From a virus, in the IMG/VR virus record IMGVR_UViG_3300028802_000007, positions 1 to 64,000 of that record: a DNA stretch of 64,000 nt; one strand, 5' to 3'. The position numbers and the translations under genes were made by a program. Below are positions 15,192 through 22,961 of this stretch, in pieces. The notes beneath the pieces are model-generated. The model was not told where the DNA came from and did no database searches. It saw only the letters and a program-made list of their open reading frames with translations. Each line of letters opens with the position of its first letter. Position 1 is the stretch's first letter.

Positions 15192-15382
15192 CCGTCCAGC
15201 ATCACGTCACCGCCAACGCCCGGGCGGCGATGGAGAACGACGGCGTCGAGGTTCTGATCCTGACGGCGGAGCAGCGCCGCGACCTCGTCCGCGCCCTGAC
15301 CATCGCCGTTGACACTGAGCTCGAGGCGACCGACCGGTGGGTCGCCCTCATCAACCTCATCCAAACTGGAGCTCCACTTTGA
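15188..15382 (+). CDS. Hypothetical protein, 64 residues
   Basis: Amphipathic helical product with EVLILTAEQRRDLVRALTIA. Unrecognised. Its stop is overlapped by a TTG start (TTGA). Confidence 0.55.
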   Translation: MTVQHHVTANARAAMENDGVEVLILTAEQRRDLVRALTIAVDTELEATDRWVALINLIQTGAPL

Positions 15383-15471
15383 GCCTCGCCGACAAGCTGA
15401 GGACCCTCCGCGACGTGACCTTCGTGGTCCTGTGCGTGATCCTGTTCCTCGCCATCGCGAGCCAGCCATGA
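15379..15471 (+). CDS. 30-residue membrane peptide
   Basis: TTG start overlapping the preceding stop; LSLADKLRTLRDVTFVVLCV continues into a hydrophobic helix of about 17 residues. Overlaps the next ATG. Function unknown. Confidence 0.5.
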   Translation: MSLADKLRTLRDVTFVVLCVILFLAIASQP

Positions 15472-15869
15472 CCGACTTCGAGGACTGCTGGCCGTTCCCC
15501 TGCCGTGACTACCACGCCACCTCAGCTCATCAGGAGGACCCGTGCCTTTGCCGGTGCCATCGGCCAGCGAACGACTACATCGGCCAGGGTGCGGATCAGG
15601 CCACGACGCCTCCACCGGAGGGACATGTACCTGGGCTTGACACGCTGATGGCGAGCCTTCAGACTGACGACATGAGGTCAACCACCGGGCTCCCCCACGA
15701 CTTCGGTCAGGTCTGCGATTGCATCGACTGCGTCGGCTGTGATCACAAGCACGTCGAGCCCGATGACGACGGCCTGTTCCTTCACTTCAACCGGTGCGCC
15801 GACTGCGACCAAGTCGTGGTCCTCACCGCCCCGGACGAAGACGGTCAATCCTTCTGGGAGGTCATGTAG
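15468..15869 (+). CDS. Cys/His-rich protein, 133 residues
   Basis: Two Cys-rich regions: CWPFPCRDYHA...CLCRCHR at the N-terminus and CDCIDCVGCDHKH with CADCD at the C-terminus, linked by an acidic stretch. At least two zinc sites are likely. No catalytic motif seen. Confidence 0.65.
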   Translation: MTDFEDCWPFPCRDYHATSAHQEDPCLCRCHRPANDYIGQGADQATTPPPEGHVPGLDTLMASLQTDDMRSTTGLPHDFGQVCDCIDCVGCDHKHVEPDDDGLFLHFNRCADCDQVVVLTAPDEDGQSFWEVM

Positions 15870-16208
15870 ATGGGCATCATCATCGAAGGGCACGTCGTGG
15901 TCAGCACCAAGACCCTGACCGGACACAAGGGCCACCACCTGACGGTCGAGGACGACTCGTTCGGGCCTCGCCTGTGGTGCGTCGAGGACGCCGTGGTCGT
16001 CGCGTCGGTCCCTCAGCCCCGGACCGATCTGCCATGCGGCTGCATCGACGTGGCGAGCCACAACGAGGACCTCGCCGTCCAACTCGACCTCCGCAAGAAG
16101 TTCCGCATCCCCAAGTCCACCTGCGTCGGCTGCTATCTGGGCGACGACGGCATCAGCATCCACTCCTGCGCCATCCACCCTGAGAGGTACTGGCCGGAAG
16201 CTTCCTGA
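15870..16208 (+). CDS. Hypothetical protein, 112 residues
   Basis: Beta-rich N-terminus (MGIIIEGHVVVSTKTL) and a C-terminal part with four spaced Cys (PCGC, CVGCYLGDD, SCAIH), suggesting one zinc site. Starts directly after the preceding stop. Unrecognised. Confidence 0.65.
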   Translation: MGIIIEGHVVVSTKTLTGHKGHHLTVEDDSFGPRLWCVEDAVVVASVPQPRTDLPCGCIDVASHNEDLAVQLDLRKKFRIPKSTCVGCYLGDDGISIHSCAIHPERYWPEAS

Positions 16209-16277
16209 CCCTCACCCCAGCCGCCGACCAGCGGCTGGTGCGAGCGCCAGATTGGCACTCATCAACGGAGGTCAGCC
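16209..16277 (+). promoter_or_regulatory. Two-hairpin intergenic element, copy 5
   Basis: Perfect eight-base-pair stem CCAGCCGC (16217-16224) with GCGGCTGG (16231-16238), then dyad GAGCGCC (16242-16248) with GGCACTC (16254-16260), then CGGAGGTCAGCC. Compared with copies 2 and 6, one stem pair changes from C-G to G-C on both arms, a compensatory change. Confidence 0.8.
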
Positions 16278-16844
16278 ATGACCAAGACCATCGAGTACGA
16301 GGTCCCCGCCTTCAAGGGGTCGCCTCAACTCGCCCACTACGGCGAGTGGGACGGGAACACCCTGCTCCACGCCATCCTCAACGGCGACGGACCGGCGGTC
16401 ACGGAGTTCCTGGCCGGGTTCGTCGCGGATCGCAACACGGAGTTCGACGCGGTCGAGTTGCGGTACGCCATCGTCGCCCGGGCCGTCGAGGCGACGACCG
16501 ACCTCGCCAAGGGCGTCGAGACGACCGGGTTCAAGGCCTTCGCCAATCCCGATCCCAAGGCCAAGTACCGCAAGCCCAAGGTCACCCACGAGGGCGAGGG
16601 CTGCGAGGCCAACTACTGCGACCTCGCCGCCAAGTACCGCCTCCCGGCTCCGCCGGAGGGCTTCGACGGGACCGTCCTCACGCTGGCATGCCAGAAGCAC
16701 GCGGTCGAGGCCATCGACCGTCAGGCCTACTTCGTCGCCCGGGGCGGCAACAGCAGGTACGTCTACCTGACGTCCGACGGACACAGGCAGATCAAGGAGG
16801 CCGCTCGCGACGCGCTCCTCGAAGCCGTCAAGGCCGCCGTCTAG
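16278..16844 (+). CDS. Hypothetical protein, 188 residues
   Basis: A soluble mostly helical protein with a small Cys/His group (GEGCEANYCDLA). No family recognised. Flanked by intergenic elements and served by its own strong ribosome site, so probably well expressed early. Confidence 0.7.
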   Translation: MTKTIEYEVPAFKGSPQLAHYGEWDGNTLLHAILNGDGPAVTEFLAGFVADRNTEFDAVELRYAIVARAVEATTDLAKGVETTGFKAFANPDPKAKYRKPKVTHEGEGCEANYCDLAAKYRLPAPPEGFDGTVLTLACQKHAVEAIDRQAYFVARGGNSRYVYLTSDGHRQIKEAARDALLEAVKAAV

Positions 16845-16915
16845 CCCTCACGCCAGCCCCTGACGGGGGCTGGAGCGAGTGCCACACGGGTGCTCAAGCA
16901 AACAGGAGGTCAGCC
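16845..16915 (+). promoter_or_regulatory. Two-hairpin intergenic element, copy 6
   Basis: Stem CCAGCCCC (16853-16860) with GGGGCTGG (16866-16873), then dyad GAGTGCC (16877-16883) with GGTGCTC (16889-16895), then ACAGGAGGTCAGCC. A degenerate remnant of the element lies at 19064-19113 before another GGAGGTCAACC. Confidence 0.75.
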
Positions 16916-17251
16916 ATGACCCAGAGCGTAGTCAACGTCGATGACCCCAGCGCGGCTGACGGCATCGCCGACATCCGCCCGGATCAGGTTCGGAGCGCCT
17001 ACGACGGACGCGCCAACCGGTGCGCGTGCGGCTGCTCAGGCAACTACTACGGCCCCGGCTACCCGGAGTTCAGCATCGCCACGACCGACCGGATGGTCGG
17101 CCTCATCCTCAAGCGCATGCAGCGCCGCGCCGCCAAGGCCAAGGCCGGCGAGGTCGAGCCACTGTGGACCTTCACCTACTCCGACGGGTCCCGCATGTTC
17201 GCCTACCAGACCGCCTCGCGTCTGATCCGCATCGAGACGGTGGCCCTGTGA
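16916..17251 (+). CDS. Hypothetical protein, 111 residues
   Basis: Contains NRCACGCSGNYYGPGYPEFS, a three-Cys turn, and a helical basic segment (LKRMQRRAAKAKAGEVE). Possibly a nucleic-acid-binding zinc protein. Stop overlaps the next GTG. Confidence 0.65.
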   Translation: MTQSVVNVDDPSAADGIADIRPDQVRSAYDGRANRCACGCSGNYYGPGYPEFSIATTDRMVGLILKRMQRRAAKAKAGEVEPLWTFTYSDGSRMFAYQTASRLIRIETVAL

Positions 17252-17574
17252 CCGCCGAAGACGAGGCGTGGGAGCGCGAGTGGAACGAGTCCATCGCCCG
17301 GATCAGGGCTGACTTCCCGTCGGGCTGGAGCATCACCGGGTACAAGGGCCACAACACCCACGACGGCGTGGCCTGGGTCGCGACCCTCCGCCTCGACGGC
17401 AAGTCGGTCGCCTTCCTTGAGGACTCAGGTGTCGGTGGCGGAGTCTGGTCCCAGTTCCGCGATCGCGCCGACCGCGAGCTGTTCGACAAGGCCGTCGCCG
17501 ACGTCCTGCCCGACGAGAAGACCGAACCGGAGCAGATGGTCTTCGAGGCCCTCCTCCAGCGGTCAGGCAAGTGA
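17248..17574 (+). CDS. Hypothetical protein, 108 residues
   Basis: GTG start overlapping the preceding stop. Alpha/beta composition with strands around GWSITGYKGHN and VAWVATLRLDGKSVAFLED. No family recognised. Confidence 0.6.
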   Translation: MTAEDEAWEREWNESIARIRADFPSGWSITGYKGHNTHDGVAWVATLRLDGKSVAFLEDSGVGGGVWSQFRDRADRELFDKAVADVLPDEKTEPEQMVFEALLQRSGK

Positions 17575-17747
17575 TGCGGCAGCACCACGCTGGATATCCC
17601 GTCCCGTACTTCGAGCAGGTGCGGGGACGGGACGGCCTGTGGTGGTGGGCCAAGTGCCCGGTCTGCGGGCGCGTGATCCTGAACAAGGACGGCTTCGGAC
17701 CGGCCAACCACTGGCGTCGGATGCAGCGCCGGGAGGAGGCCCAGTGA
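17574..17747 (+). CDS. 57-residue zinc-finger protein
   Basis: WWWAKCPVCGRVILNKDGFG followed by NHWRR gives Cys-x2-Cys and a downstream His, as in small C2H-type knuckles. The ATG overlaps the preceding stop by one base and the stop overlaps the methyltransferase GTG. Confidence 0.6.
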   Translation: MRQHHAGYPVPYFEQVRGRDGLWWWAKCPVCGRVILNKDGFGPANHWRRMQRREEAQ

Positions 17748-18436
17748 AGGTCCTCGACCTGTACTCCGGTCTGGGCGGCTGGTCGCAGCCAGCCCTCGAC
17801 GAGGGCCACGACGTGGTCCGGGTGGAGTACGACCCTCGCCTCGCGAAGGAGGTCCCGTCGTCGGTTCAGGCCGACATCACGACCCTCCGACCAGCCGACC
17901 TCCTCGACATGATGGGCGGCAAGCCCGACCTGATCCTCGCCTCGCCTCCCTGTGAGGCGTGGTCGGTCATGGTCATCAGCCGCAACTGGTTCCCCGACTA
18001 CACGCCCAAGTCGGATCGGGCTGCGGCTGCGGTCGAGATGGTCAAGCACACCCTGTACCTGATCCACGCCATCGACCCGACGTTCTGGGTCATGGAGAAC
18101 CCTCGCGGCATGATGCGGAAGCACCCGGTCGTCGCCGGACTGGAGCGCCGGTCGGTCACCTACTGCCACTACGGTGAGCAGCGGATGAAGCCGACCGACC
18201 TGTGGTCCGACCGCTGGGCTCCCAGCCTGGTCCTCGCACCGACGTGCAAGAACGGCGACCCCTGTCACGTTCGAGCGCCTCGCGGGTCGATGACCGGCAC
18301 CCAAGGCATGAAGGGCGACCGCAACGGCTACTGGACGAAGTCCCTCATCCCCTACCCGCTGGCACGCGACGTCACCGACGCCGCAGCGGCGGATCTCGAG
18401 GCGGGCCAAGTCGGCTCCAACCTCACGCTCTGGTAA
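17744..18436 (+). CDS. C5-cytosine DNA methyltransferase
   Basis: The 230-residue enzyme has clear family motifs: VLDLYSGLGGWSQPALD (motif I, SAM), VVRVEYD (motif II), LILASPPCEAWSVM (motif IV; PPC Cys is the nucleophile) and WVMENPRGMM (motif VI, ENP). The target-recognition part is short. It would methylate cytosine at C5 in an unknown sequence to hide phage DNA from restriction. Second of three such genes in this operon. GTG start coupled to the zinc-finger gene. Confidence 0.85.
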   Translation: MKVLDLYSGLGGWSQPALDEGHDVVRVEYDPRLAKEVPSSVQADITTLRPADLLDMMGGKPDLILASPPCEAWSVMVISRNWFPDYTPKSDRAAAAVEMVKHTLYLIHAIDPTFWVMENPRGMMRKHPVVAGLERRSVTYCHYGEQRMKPTDLWSDRWAPSLVLAPTCKNGDPCHVRAPRGSMTGTQGMKGDRNGYWTKSLIPYPLARDVTDAAAADLEAGQVGSNLTLW

Positions 18437-18447
18437 GGAGGTCAGCC

Positions 18448-18687
18448 ATGCAGTTACACGACTCAGCCAAGGCGGAGAACATCCGCGACATCGCCCGGGA
18501 GCTCCTCGCGAGAGCCGACGAGCTCGACGGCACCATGCCGTGCGAGTGCGGGCACCTCCGCCAGAACCACGACCCGGCGGGTTGGAACGCGGGCTGGTGC
18601 AGCGGAGCCCAGACGACTCGCCGGCCCAGCGGCAGGATCATCGCCGCCGACGGCGACTGCAAGTGCGAGGAGTTCAAGGCATGGTGA
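18448..18687 (+). CDS. Cys-rich protein, 79 residues
   Basis: Helical N-terminus, then PCECGHLRQNHDP, WCSGAQ and CKCEEFKAW: the CxCGH...H...C...CxC pattern shared with several neighbours. Preceded by AAGGAGGTCAGCC. Probably a zinc-binding adaptor; role unknown. Confidence 0.65.
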   Translation: MQLHDSAKAENIRDIARELLARADELDGTMPCECGHLRQNHDPAGWNAGWCSGAQTTRRPSGRIIAADGDCKCEEFKAW

Positions 18688-18929
18688 CCAAGCTGGTCGG
18701 GAACTGGCGGCGACGCCGGAACACCAAGACCGACACCCACCTCTACTCAGGCAGCGGGCATCACCCGTTCGACCAGCGCCCGATCTGCGGCAAGGCCATC
18801 CGCTACATGACCACCGAACCCATCAAGCCGTGGACCGGCTCACCCCGATCGCGATCCGGCGCGAACGCCGCCCTCCCCTGCACGGAGTGCCTCATCAACG
18901 CCATCGGTCAACGGGACTACTCGAAGTGA
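18681..18929 (+). CDS. Small basic protein, 82 residues
   Basis: MVTKLVGNWRRRRNTKTDTH begins a basic, probably nucleic-acid-binding product with one Cys near the middle (ICGK) and CTEC near the end. ATG at 18681 or GTG at 18684 (overlapping the stop) could start it. Confidence 0.6.
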   Translation: MVTKLVGNWRRRRNTKTDTHLYSGSGHHPFDQRPICGKAIRYMTTEPIKPWTGSPRSRSGANAALPCTECLINAIGQRDYSK

Positions 18930-19063
18930 GCGACGAGGAGGACCTGTGCGCCCGGTGCGGCCACAGCTCTGAGGATCACGGGGGCGGACCCGGCGAGGGC
19001 GAGTACCCGGACCTCCCATGCGACTGCGGCTGTCCCCGCTGGACGGAGGAGGCCGACACCTGA
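18926..19063 (+). CDS. 45-residue zinc protein
   Basis: DLCARCGHSSEDHGGGPG followed by PCDCGCPRW: Cys-x2-Cys-x-His, His, then three Cys. Same recurring architecture as 18448-18687. GTG start overlapping the previous stop. Confidence 0.6.
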   Translation: MSDEEDLCARCGHSSEDHGGGPGEGEYPDLPCDCGCPRWTEEADT

Positions 19064-19113
19064 CTTGCAATCCACGGGCCCAGGCCCGATACTCAACACC
19101 GGAGGTCAACCGA

Positions 19114-19389
19114 ATGGACGAGAAGCCCGACCCGACACCACCCAAGCGGTTCTGGAGGGTCACGTTCTGGACACCCGACGGGACAGAGCGCCGTCGCTAC
19201 ATCCGCTGCCCGTACCTCGAGCCCTCGAGTGACTCGCTCGTCAACGTGACGGCGCGTCTGGGCGAACTGGTGTGGACCGGCGTCATCACCAGCTACCGGC
19301 TCAGCCCGGTGCCATCGGCCCGCGTGGCCGCCGTCCGCAATCGCTCAGTGCGATGGAGCGAGGTCGAAGCCTCCCTCCTCGCCGCCTAG
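19114..19389 (+). CDS. Hypothetical protein, 91 residues
   Basis: Contains KRFWRVTFWTPDGTERRRYI, an antiparallel beta-hairpin-like, Arg-rich segment. GGAGGTCAACC precedes the ATG, after a decayed copy of the intergenic element. Unrecogn­ised. Confidence 0.65.
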   Translation: MDEKPDPTPPKRFWRVTFWTPDGTERRRYIRCPYLEPSSDSLVNVTARLGELVWTGVITSYRLSPVPSARVAAVRNRSVRWSEVEASLLAA

Positions 19390-19400
19390 AGGACCATGAC

Positions 19401-19541
19401 ATGCTCATCATCCTGTTCATCACCGGCATCCTCATGTGGGTCATCGGCTCACGTCTGGAGAAGCGCCAGATCGAGGAGCGCGACCGCGAGCTCGACGACT
19501 GGCTCCACCGCCGCAACCGACTGCCGAAGAAGCCTCGATGA
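19401..19541 (+). CDS. 46-residue single-span membrane protein
   Basis: MLIILFITGILMWVIG is a membrane helix, followed by a charged helix (LEKRQIEERDRELDDWLHRR). A short-anchor, cytoplasmic-coil design. Overlaps the next ATG. Confidence 0.6.
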   Translation: MLIILFITGILMWVIGSRLEKRQIEERDRELDDWLHRRNRLPKKPR

Positions 19542-19936
19542 AGAGGTCCTACGCGGCCATGGCCGACGAACTGGGACTGGAGTTCTGTGGTGGCGTCCGC
19601 AAGACCGGCCACTACTGCACCCTCGATCACAGCCGTTGGGGCGCGTCCGAACCGGGGCGCGTCCACATGGCCGACGTGCGAGTCACGAAGGCGGGCCTGG
19701 CTCGCTTCCTTGGCCTCGCCGCGATCGCACTTGATCCCAGCCTCAACGACGAGGTGCCGTGGCGGAGGGTCTACCTCCGCACCGTGCGCTCGCGTTATCT
19801 GGCCCAGCAACTGCACGTCCGCGTGCCCGGGCGAGAGCACTACGACTTCGACCGTTCGTTCGTCCTCGCGAGCGTCGCATCCCTCCCGAACAGCGAGCCT
19901 CTTCGGAAGCAAGCGTTCGACTGGGCGCGGCGCTGA
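19538..19936 (+). CDS. Hypothetical protein, 132 residues
   Basis: Soluble alpha/beta product with one short Cys pair (EFCGGVRKTGHYCTLDH). No family recognised. Starts in an ATGA overlap; its stop shares an A with the next possible ATG. Confidence 0.65.
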   Translation: MKRSYAAMADELGLEFCGGVRKTGHYCTLDHSRWGASEPGRVHMADVRVTKAGLARFLGLAAIALDPSLNDEVPWRRVYLRTVRSRYLAQQLHVRVPGREHYDFDRSFVLASVASLPNSEPLRKQAFDWARR

Positions 19937-20293
19937 TGGGGAGGTGTAACTGGTGCGGACCAACGACATGCTCCTGCCCCAGACCGGCCAGCGGGTGCGG
20001 GTGTTCGTGCCACGAGTGTTGCAGCCCGTGCGACTGCGACAACTGGATGTTCGAGGACGCTCGACCTACGTCTGGTGGAACCGACTTGATCTCTGCGTCA
20101 TCCCCTTCAAGAGGAAGGCACACGACGAGTGGCCTATCCAGCACGCCATCGACATCGTCCACGGGGGCGGCTTCGATGTCGCCGATCTCGACGACATCAC
20201 CCTTGGCACCCCATCCGTGGGGCGGCTGAAACAGCAACCCTGGCCCGGGTTCCTCCGCGATGGAGTCCGTGTACCGGTCGAGGAGGAGGACCT
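19936..20293 (+). other. Coding region with conflicting reading frames
   Basis: Two frames are open here. The frame from the ATG at 19936 gives a very Cys-rich start (MGRCNWCGPTTCSC... CHECCSPCDCDNW) like neighbouring zinc proteins, but after about 20060 it turns into Ser/Thr/Pro-rich text with poor third-position GC. The frame from the GTG at 19953 (GGGAGG eight bases upstream) looks coding from about 20060 on (TYVWWNRLDLCVIPFKRKAH, DVADLDDITLGTPSVG). It has no stop before merging in frame with the gene at 20475. Either a frameshift joins the two halves or a stop codon was lost near 20296. Treat as one or two small genes of uncertain boundary. Confidence 0.5.
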
Positions 20294-20527
20294 ATGGCAA
20301 ACCATGACGGGGGCGCAGTACTTCCTGTACCGCGTGTTTGGCGTTGCACCAGATGCTGGGAGGTGGGAACCCGACCAAGTTTCATCATCCTCGACGGGAC
20401 CTACGGGTCCCAGCCCTGCCGCAGCATTCGCTGTGGTGGAGAGAAGCGGATCTTCCACGAAGAGGAGTTCAACGATGACATCAGCACTGAACACACACGA
20501 GTACGTCGCCCCGCACAACAACCCTGA
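20294..20527 (+). CDS. Small zinc-ribbon-like protein, 77 residues
   Basis: The ATG has GAGGAGG upstream at good spacing, and the frame is GC-rich at third positions. WRCTRCWEVGTRPSF and CRSIRCGG give two Cys pairs, a zinc ribbon. The last 53 bases overlap the start of the next gene in another frame. Confidence 0.6.
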   Translation: MANHDGGAVLPVPRVWRCTRCWEVGTRPSFIILDGTYGSQPCRSIRCGGEKRIFHEEEFNDDISTEHTRVRRPAQQP

Positions 20528-21356
20528 GGTGGCGGCGATCATGGCGGAGAAGGGCGTGGGCCGGAAGCGTGCCTACACCATCCTCCGACAGACCAAGGCC
20601 AAGGCCTTCACCGCTGAGGTGCCCCAGACACAACGGACACAGGTCCTCGCCTCACTGGTGAACCACGCTGGATCGAGCAAGAACGCCAAGGAGCTCCTCG
20701 ACCAGCTTCACGACGACGGCATGAAGATCGACATGCACGACACGGTCAAGACGCTGTGGTCACTTCAGAAGAACCGCTTCGTCTCGTTCCGTGAACGCGG
20801 CAACCCGCCCGGTCTGTACGCCATCAAGGTGACCGACCAGGGACAGGCTGCCTACGCCGACATGCGTGAGCGGCTGGCGGATCAGGAGGTGGACACCTTC
20901 CTCGTGGCTCAGTCCTACCGTCGCCCTGCCGTCGTCGAGGCGGCCATCGCGGCGGAGGCCGAAGCGTCGGTCGCCCTCGACCACGATCCGAAGATGGAGA
21001 CGCAGTCGAGCCTGGATTGGCCGGTCAAGACCAAGGCGGAACGGACCGCCGAAGCCCTAGCACTCAACGGCGAGGTCGTCGTCGAGGACATCCTCCCCGG
21101 CACGCCGGAGTGGGCCGCCTCAGAGGTCGCCCTCGAAGAGCAGCGCCGGTCGGAGTACGGCTTCGACGTGAAGGAGTTCCCGCTCATCTGCGCGATCCGC
21201 GACCGCGCCCGGAAGGAGGCCGTCCTGACGCAGGCGGCGCGGCTCCTCGAGGAAGCCGGCGAGGACGACATCGCCCTCACCGTCATGGGTCGGACCGAGT
21301 ACACCGACCTCGAGCTCGAAGTGAAGACGATGCTCCACAGCATCGGGGAGGTCTAG
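20475..21356 (+). CDS. Winged-helix-like phage protein, 293 residues
   Basis: From an ATG with GAGGAG upstream. Residues about 50-115 (VLASLVNHAGSSKNAKELL..., then TLWSLQKNRFVSFRERG and GLYAIKVTDQG) look like a winged helix: three helices and a beta wing ending in a TDQG strand common in wHTH proteins. The N-terminal segment has an HTH-like KGVGRKRAYTILRQ. The C-terminal half is acidic. It may be a DNA-binding regulator or replication accessory protein; no enzyme motif is seen. The same frame is open upstream to 19953, but the strong internal start is preferred. Confidence 0.75.
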   Translation: MTSALNTHEYVAPHNNPEVAAIMAEKGVGRKRAYTILRQTKAKAFTAEVPQTQRTQVLASLVNHAGSSKNAKELLDQLHDDGMKIDMHDTVKTLWSLQKNRFVSFRERGNPPGLYAIKVTDQGQAAYADMRERLADQEVDTFLVAQSYRRPAVVEAAIAAEAEASVALDHDPKMETQSSLDWPVKTKAERTAEALALNGEVVVEDILPGTPEWAASEVALEEQRRSEYGFDVKEFPLICAIRDRARKEAVLTQAARLLEEAGEDDIALTVMGRTEYTDLELEVKTMLHSIGEV

Positions 21357-21641
21357 ATGACAGTCACCCTGAAGATCGAGATCACGTCGCCTCTGACGGA
21401 CGAGGACCAGGACCTGATGGCTGGCCTCGCCCTGATGACCGTCGCGATCGCGAACCGTCAGCAGTTCAACGCACAGGCCGACGCTGAGGCGGCGGCTGAG
21501 GCCGAGCCTCAGATCTGCGGCACCTTGGAGTACGTCTCCGAGCCGTCGGGCGACGAGGCCACTGGCCGCGTCTGCATCAGCACTGAGGGTCACGGTGGGC
21601 GGCACAAGTTCCGTCCCACCATCCCGATGGGCATGAACTGA
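21357..21641 (+). CDS. Hypothetical protein, 94 residues
   Basis: An N-terminal strand-helix (TVTLKIEITSPLTDEDQDLM) precedes an Ala-rich helix and a C-terminal Cys/His segment (VCISTEGHGGRHKF). Starts immediately after the preceding TAG. Unrecognised. Confidence 0.65.
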   Translation: MTVTLKIEITSPLTDEDQDLMAGLALMTVAIANRQQFNAQADAEAAAEAEPQICGTLEYVSEPSGDEATGRVCISTEGHGGRHKFRPTIPMGMN

Positions 21642-21919
21642 TGCCCCAGCCCGCTGAGGGCATGCCCCAGACGGAGGTCGTCCTCCGTCTGCGGGCAGCC
21701 ATCGACACTGCCATCAGGTTCCCCAACCCCAACAACGTGGAGTCGGCCCTCGCCATCACCCGCCTGTACCCGGTGGCGATGCGGTCCACCCACCTTCGCC
21801 ACAACCTGGGTCAGGCCCGCTGGGACTGGCTCACCGACCATGGCTACTACGCCGCCCTCGATCCGTCGTCGGAGGACGACCGGGTGCAGGGCACCATCAC
21901 CCCGGACTACACCGGATGA
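21641..21919 (+). CDS. Hypothetical protein, 92 residues
   Basis: A helical product with no Cys. QTEVVLRLRAAIDTAIRFP and HLRHNLGQARWDWLTDH are amphipathic. One-base overlap with the preceding stop. Function unknown. Confidence 0.6.
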   Translation: MPQPAEGMPQTEVVLRLRAAIDTAIRFPNPNNVESALAITRLYPVAMRSTHLRHNLGQARWDWLTDHGYYAALDPSSEDDRVQGTITPDYTG

Positions 21920-22008
21920 GCGATGACCTGGCCGCCTTCATCATCGGGGTGGTGATTGGCTGGGCCATCGCCATCACCGCCCTGACGATTGGCTTCCGGC
22001 GACGATGA
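21916..22008 (+). CDS. 30-residue membrane peptide
   Basis: MSDDLAAFIIGVVIGWAIAI and a basic FRRR tail make a single-span peptide. Both ends overlap neighbours as ATGA. Confidence 0.55.
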   Translation: MSDDLAAFIIGVVIGWAIAITALTIGFRRR

Positions 22009-22214
22009 GCTACCACGAAACCGGGGTGGACGAGGTCCCCCGCTACAGGGCTGCCATCTGGGGGAGGGCGGCCTGCGACCGGTGGGAGGACCACGAGTGG
22101 ATCAGGTTCATCCACGTCTCCCACCCGGGCTACACGTTCTTCGTCCTGTGTCGCCACTGCGGGCGGACGCCGCTGGAGGCGCTCGATGCGCTGCCGTTCG
22201 TCGTCCCGTCGTGA
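22005..22214 (+). CDS. Hypothetical protein, 69 residues
   Basis: Contains CDRWEDHEW and FFVLCRHCGRTPLEALD, a CxxC after a strand, likely a small zinc fold. ATG overlaps the preceding stop. Unrecognised. Confidence 0.6.
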   Translation: MSYHETGVDEVPRYRAAIWGRAACDRWEDHEWIRFIHVSHPGYTFFVLCRHCGRTPLEALDALPFVVPS

Positions 22215-22235
22215 CATACAGGTGGCACAGCCGGG

Positions 22236-22961
22236 GTGGAGCATGACGGAGTGAGACCCGTCGTCTACTCCGCATCCTCGGTCAACGCCTACCTGGACTG
22301 CCACCTCCAGTGGTGGTTCACCTACGTCTTGGGCGAGGAAGGCGTCCAGAGCGAGCCGATGCGCGTCGGGATCGAGCTTCACGACGCCGTCGAGCGGCTC
22401 CTCCGAAACCGCGACGACTTCCAAGCGTACTGGCAGGCCGAGACGAGGGATGCCCATCTTGGCGCTCTCGTCAGTGTCTTCGTCGCCGATGTCCTGCCGA
22501 CCTATCGCAACCCGGTCTGGGTCGAGAAGGAGTTCCAGATCGAGGTCAACGGCATCCCGTACAGCGGCATCATCGACTCGCTCGACGAGCAGGACGTGCC
22601 GTGGGGCTTCGAGGACATCCTGCGGGATCTGAAGTCCACCGGGAGCCGGCCCCGGCCCGGGAAGTACACCTTCAACATGCGCGGCTACTGGATGGGGGCC
22701 CGTGACCTCGGTCGCGAACCGGCGGGCATCCAGCTCGACTACATCGTCCGAACCAAGACGCCCTACTACTGGCCGGAGGTCCAGCCTATCCCTGACGACG
22801 ACGACCTCGCCGCCTGGGCCCACACCCTCGAGCTCGTGGCGAACGGCGTCGAGCGAGCCGACTACCGGGCGACCGGGCTGGGGTCCCGCGCCTGTACGAC
22901 CTGTCCCTACGCCGCGATGTGCGGTCCATACCAGAGGTTCAAGGAGGTCACCGATGCCTGA
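22236..22961 (+). CDS. PD-(D/E)XK nuclease, RecB/Cas4-like
   Basis: The product (241 residues) begins YSASSVNAYLDCHLQWWF, the N-terminal helix and Cys of RecB/AddB/Cas4-type nucleases. GIELHDAVERLL supplies the early His, and SGIIDSLDE...EDILRDLKSTGS has the core D-x(n)-E/D-x-K (ILRDLKS). The C-terminus CTTCPYAAMC adds three Cys, so with the N-terminal Cys it should hold a 4Fe-4S cluster. Such enzymes resect DNA ends. It sits directly before the ERF annealing protein, matching a nuclease-annealase recombination pair. GTG at 22236 is used; GTG at 22251 is also possible. Confidence 0.85.
   Translation: MEHDGVRPVVYSASSVNAYLDCHLQWWFTYVLGEEGVQSEPMRVGIELHDAVERLLRNRDDFQAYWQAETRDAHLGALVSVFVADVLPTYRNPVWVEKEFQIEVNGIPYSGIIDSLDEQDVPWGFEDILRDLKSTGSRPRPGKYTFNMRGYWMGARDLGREPAGIQLDYIVRTKTPYYWPEVQPIPDDDDLAAWAHTLELVANGVERADYRATGLGSRACTTCPYAAMCGPYQRFKEVTDA

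Noticed and set aside
12436-16915. CRISPR array suggested by regularly repeated intergenic elements
   Set aside because: Repeats are separated by whole genes of different length, differ in stem sequence, and no cas gene is present; they are gene-linked elements.
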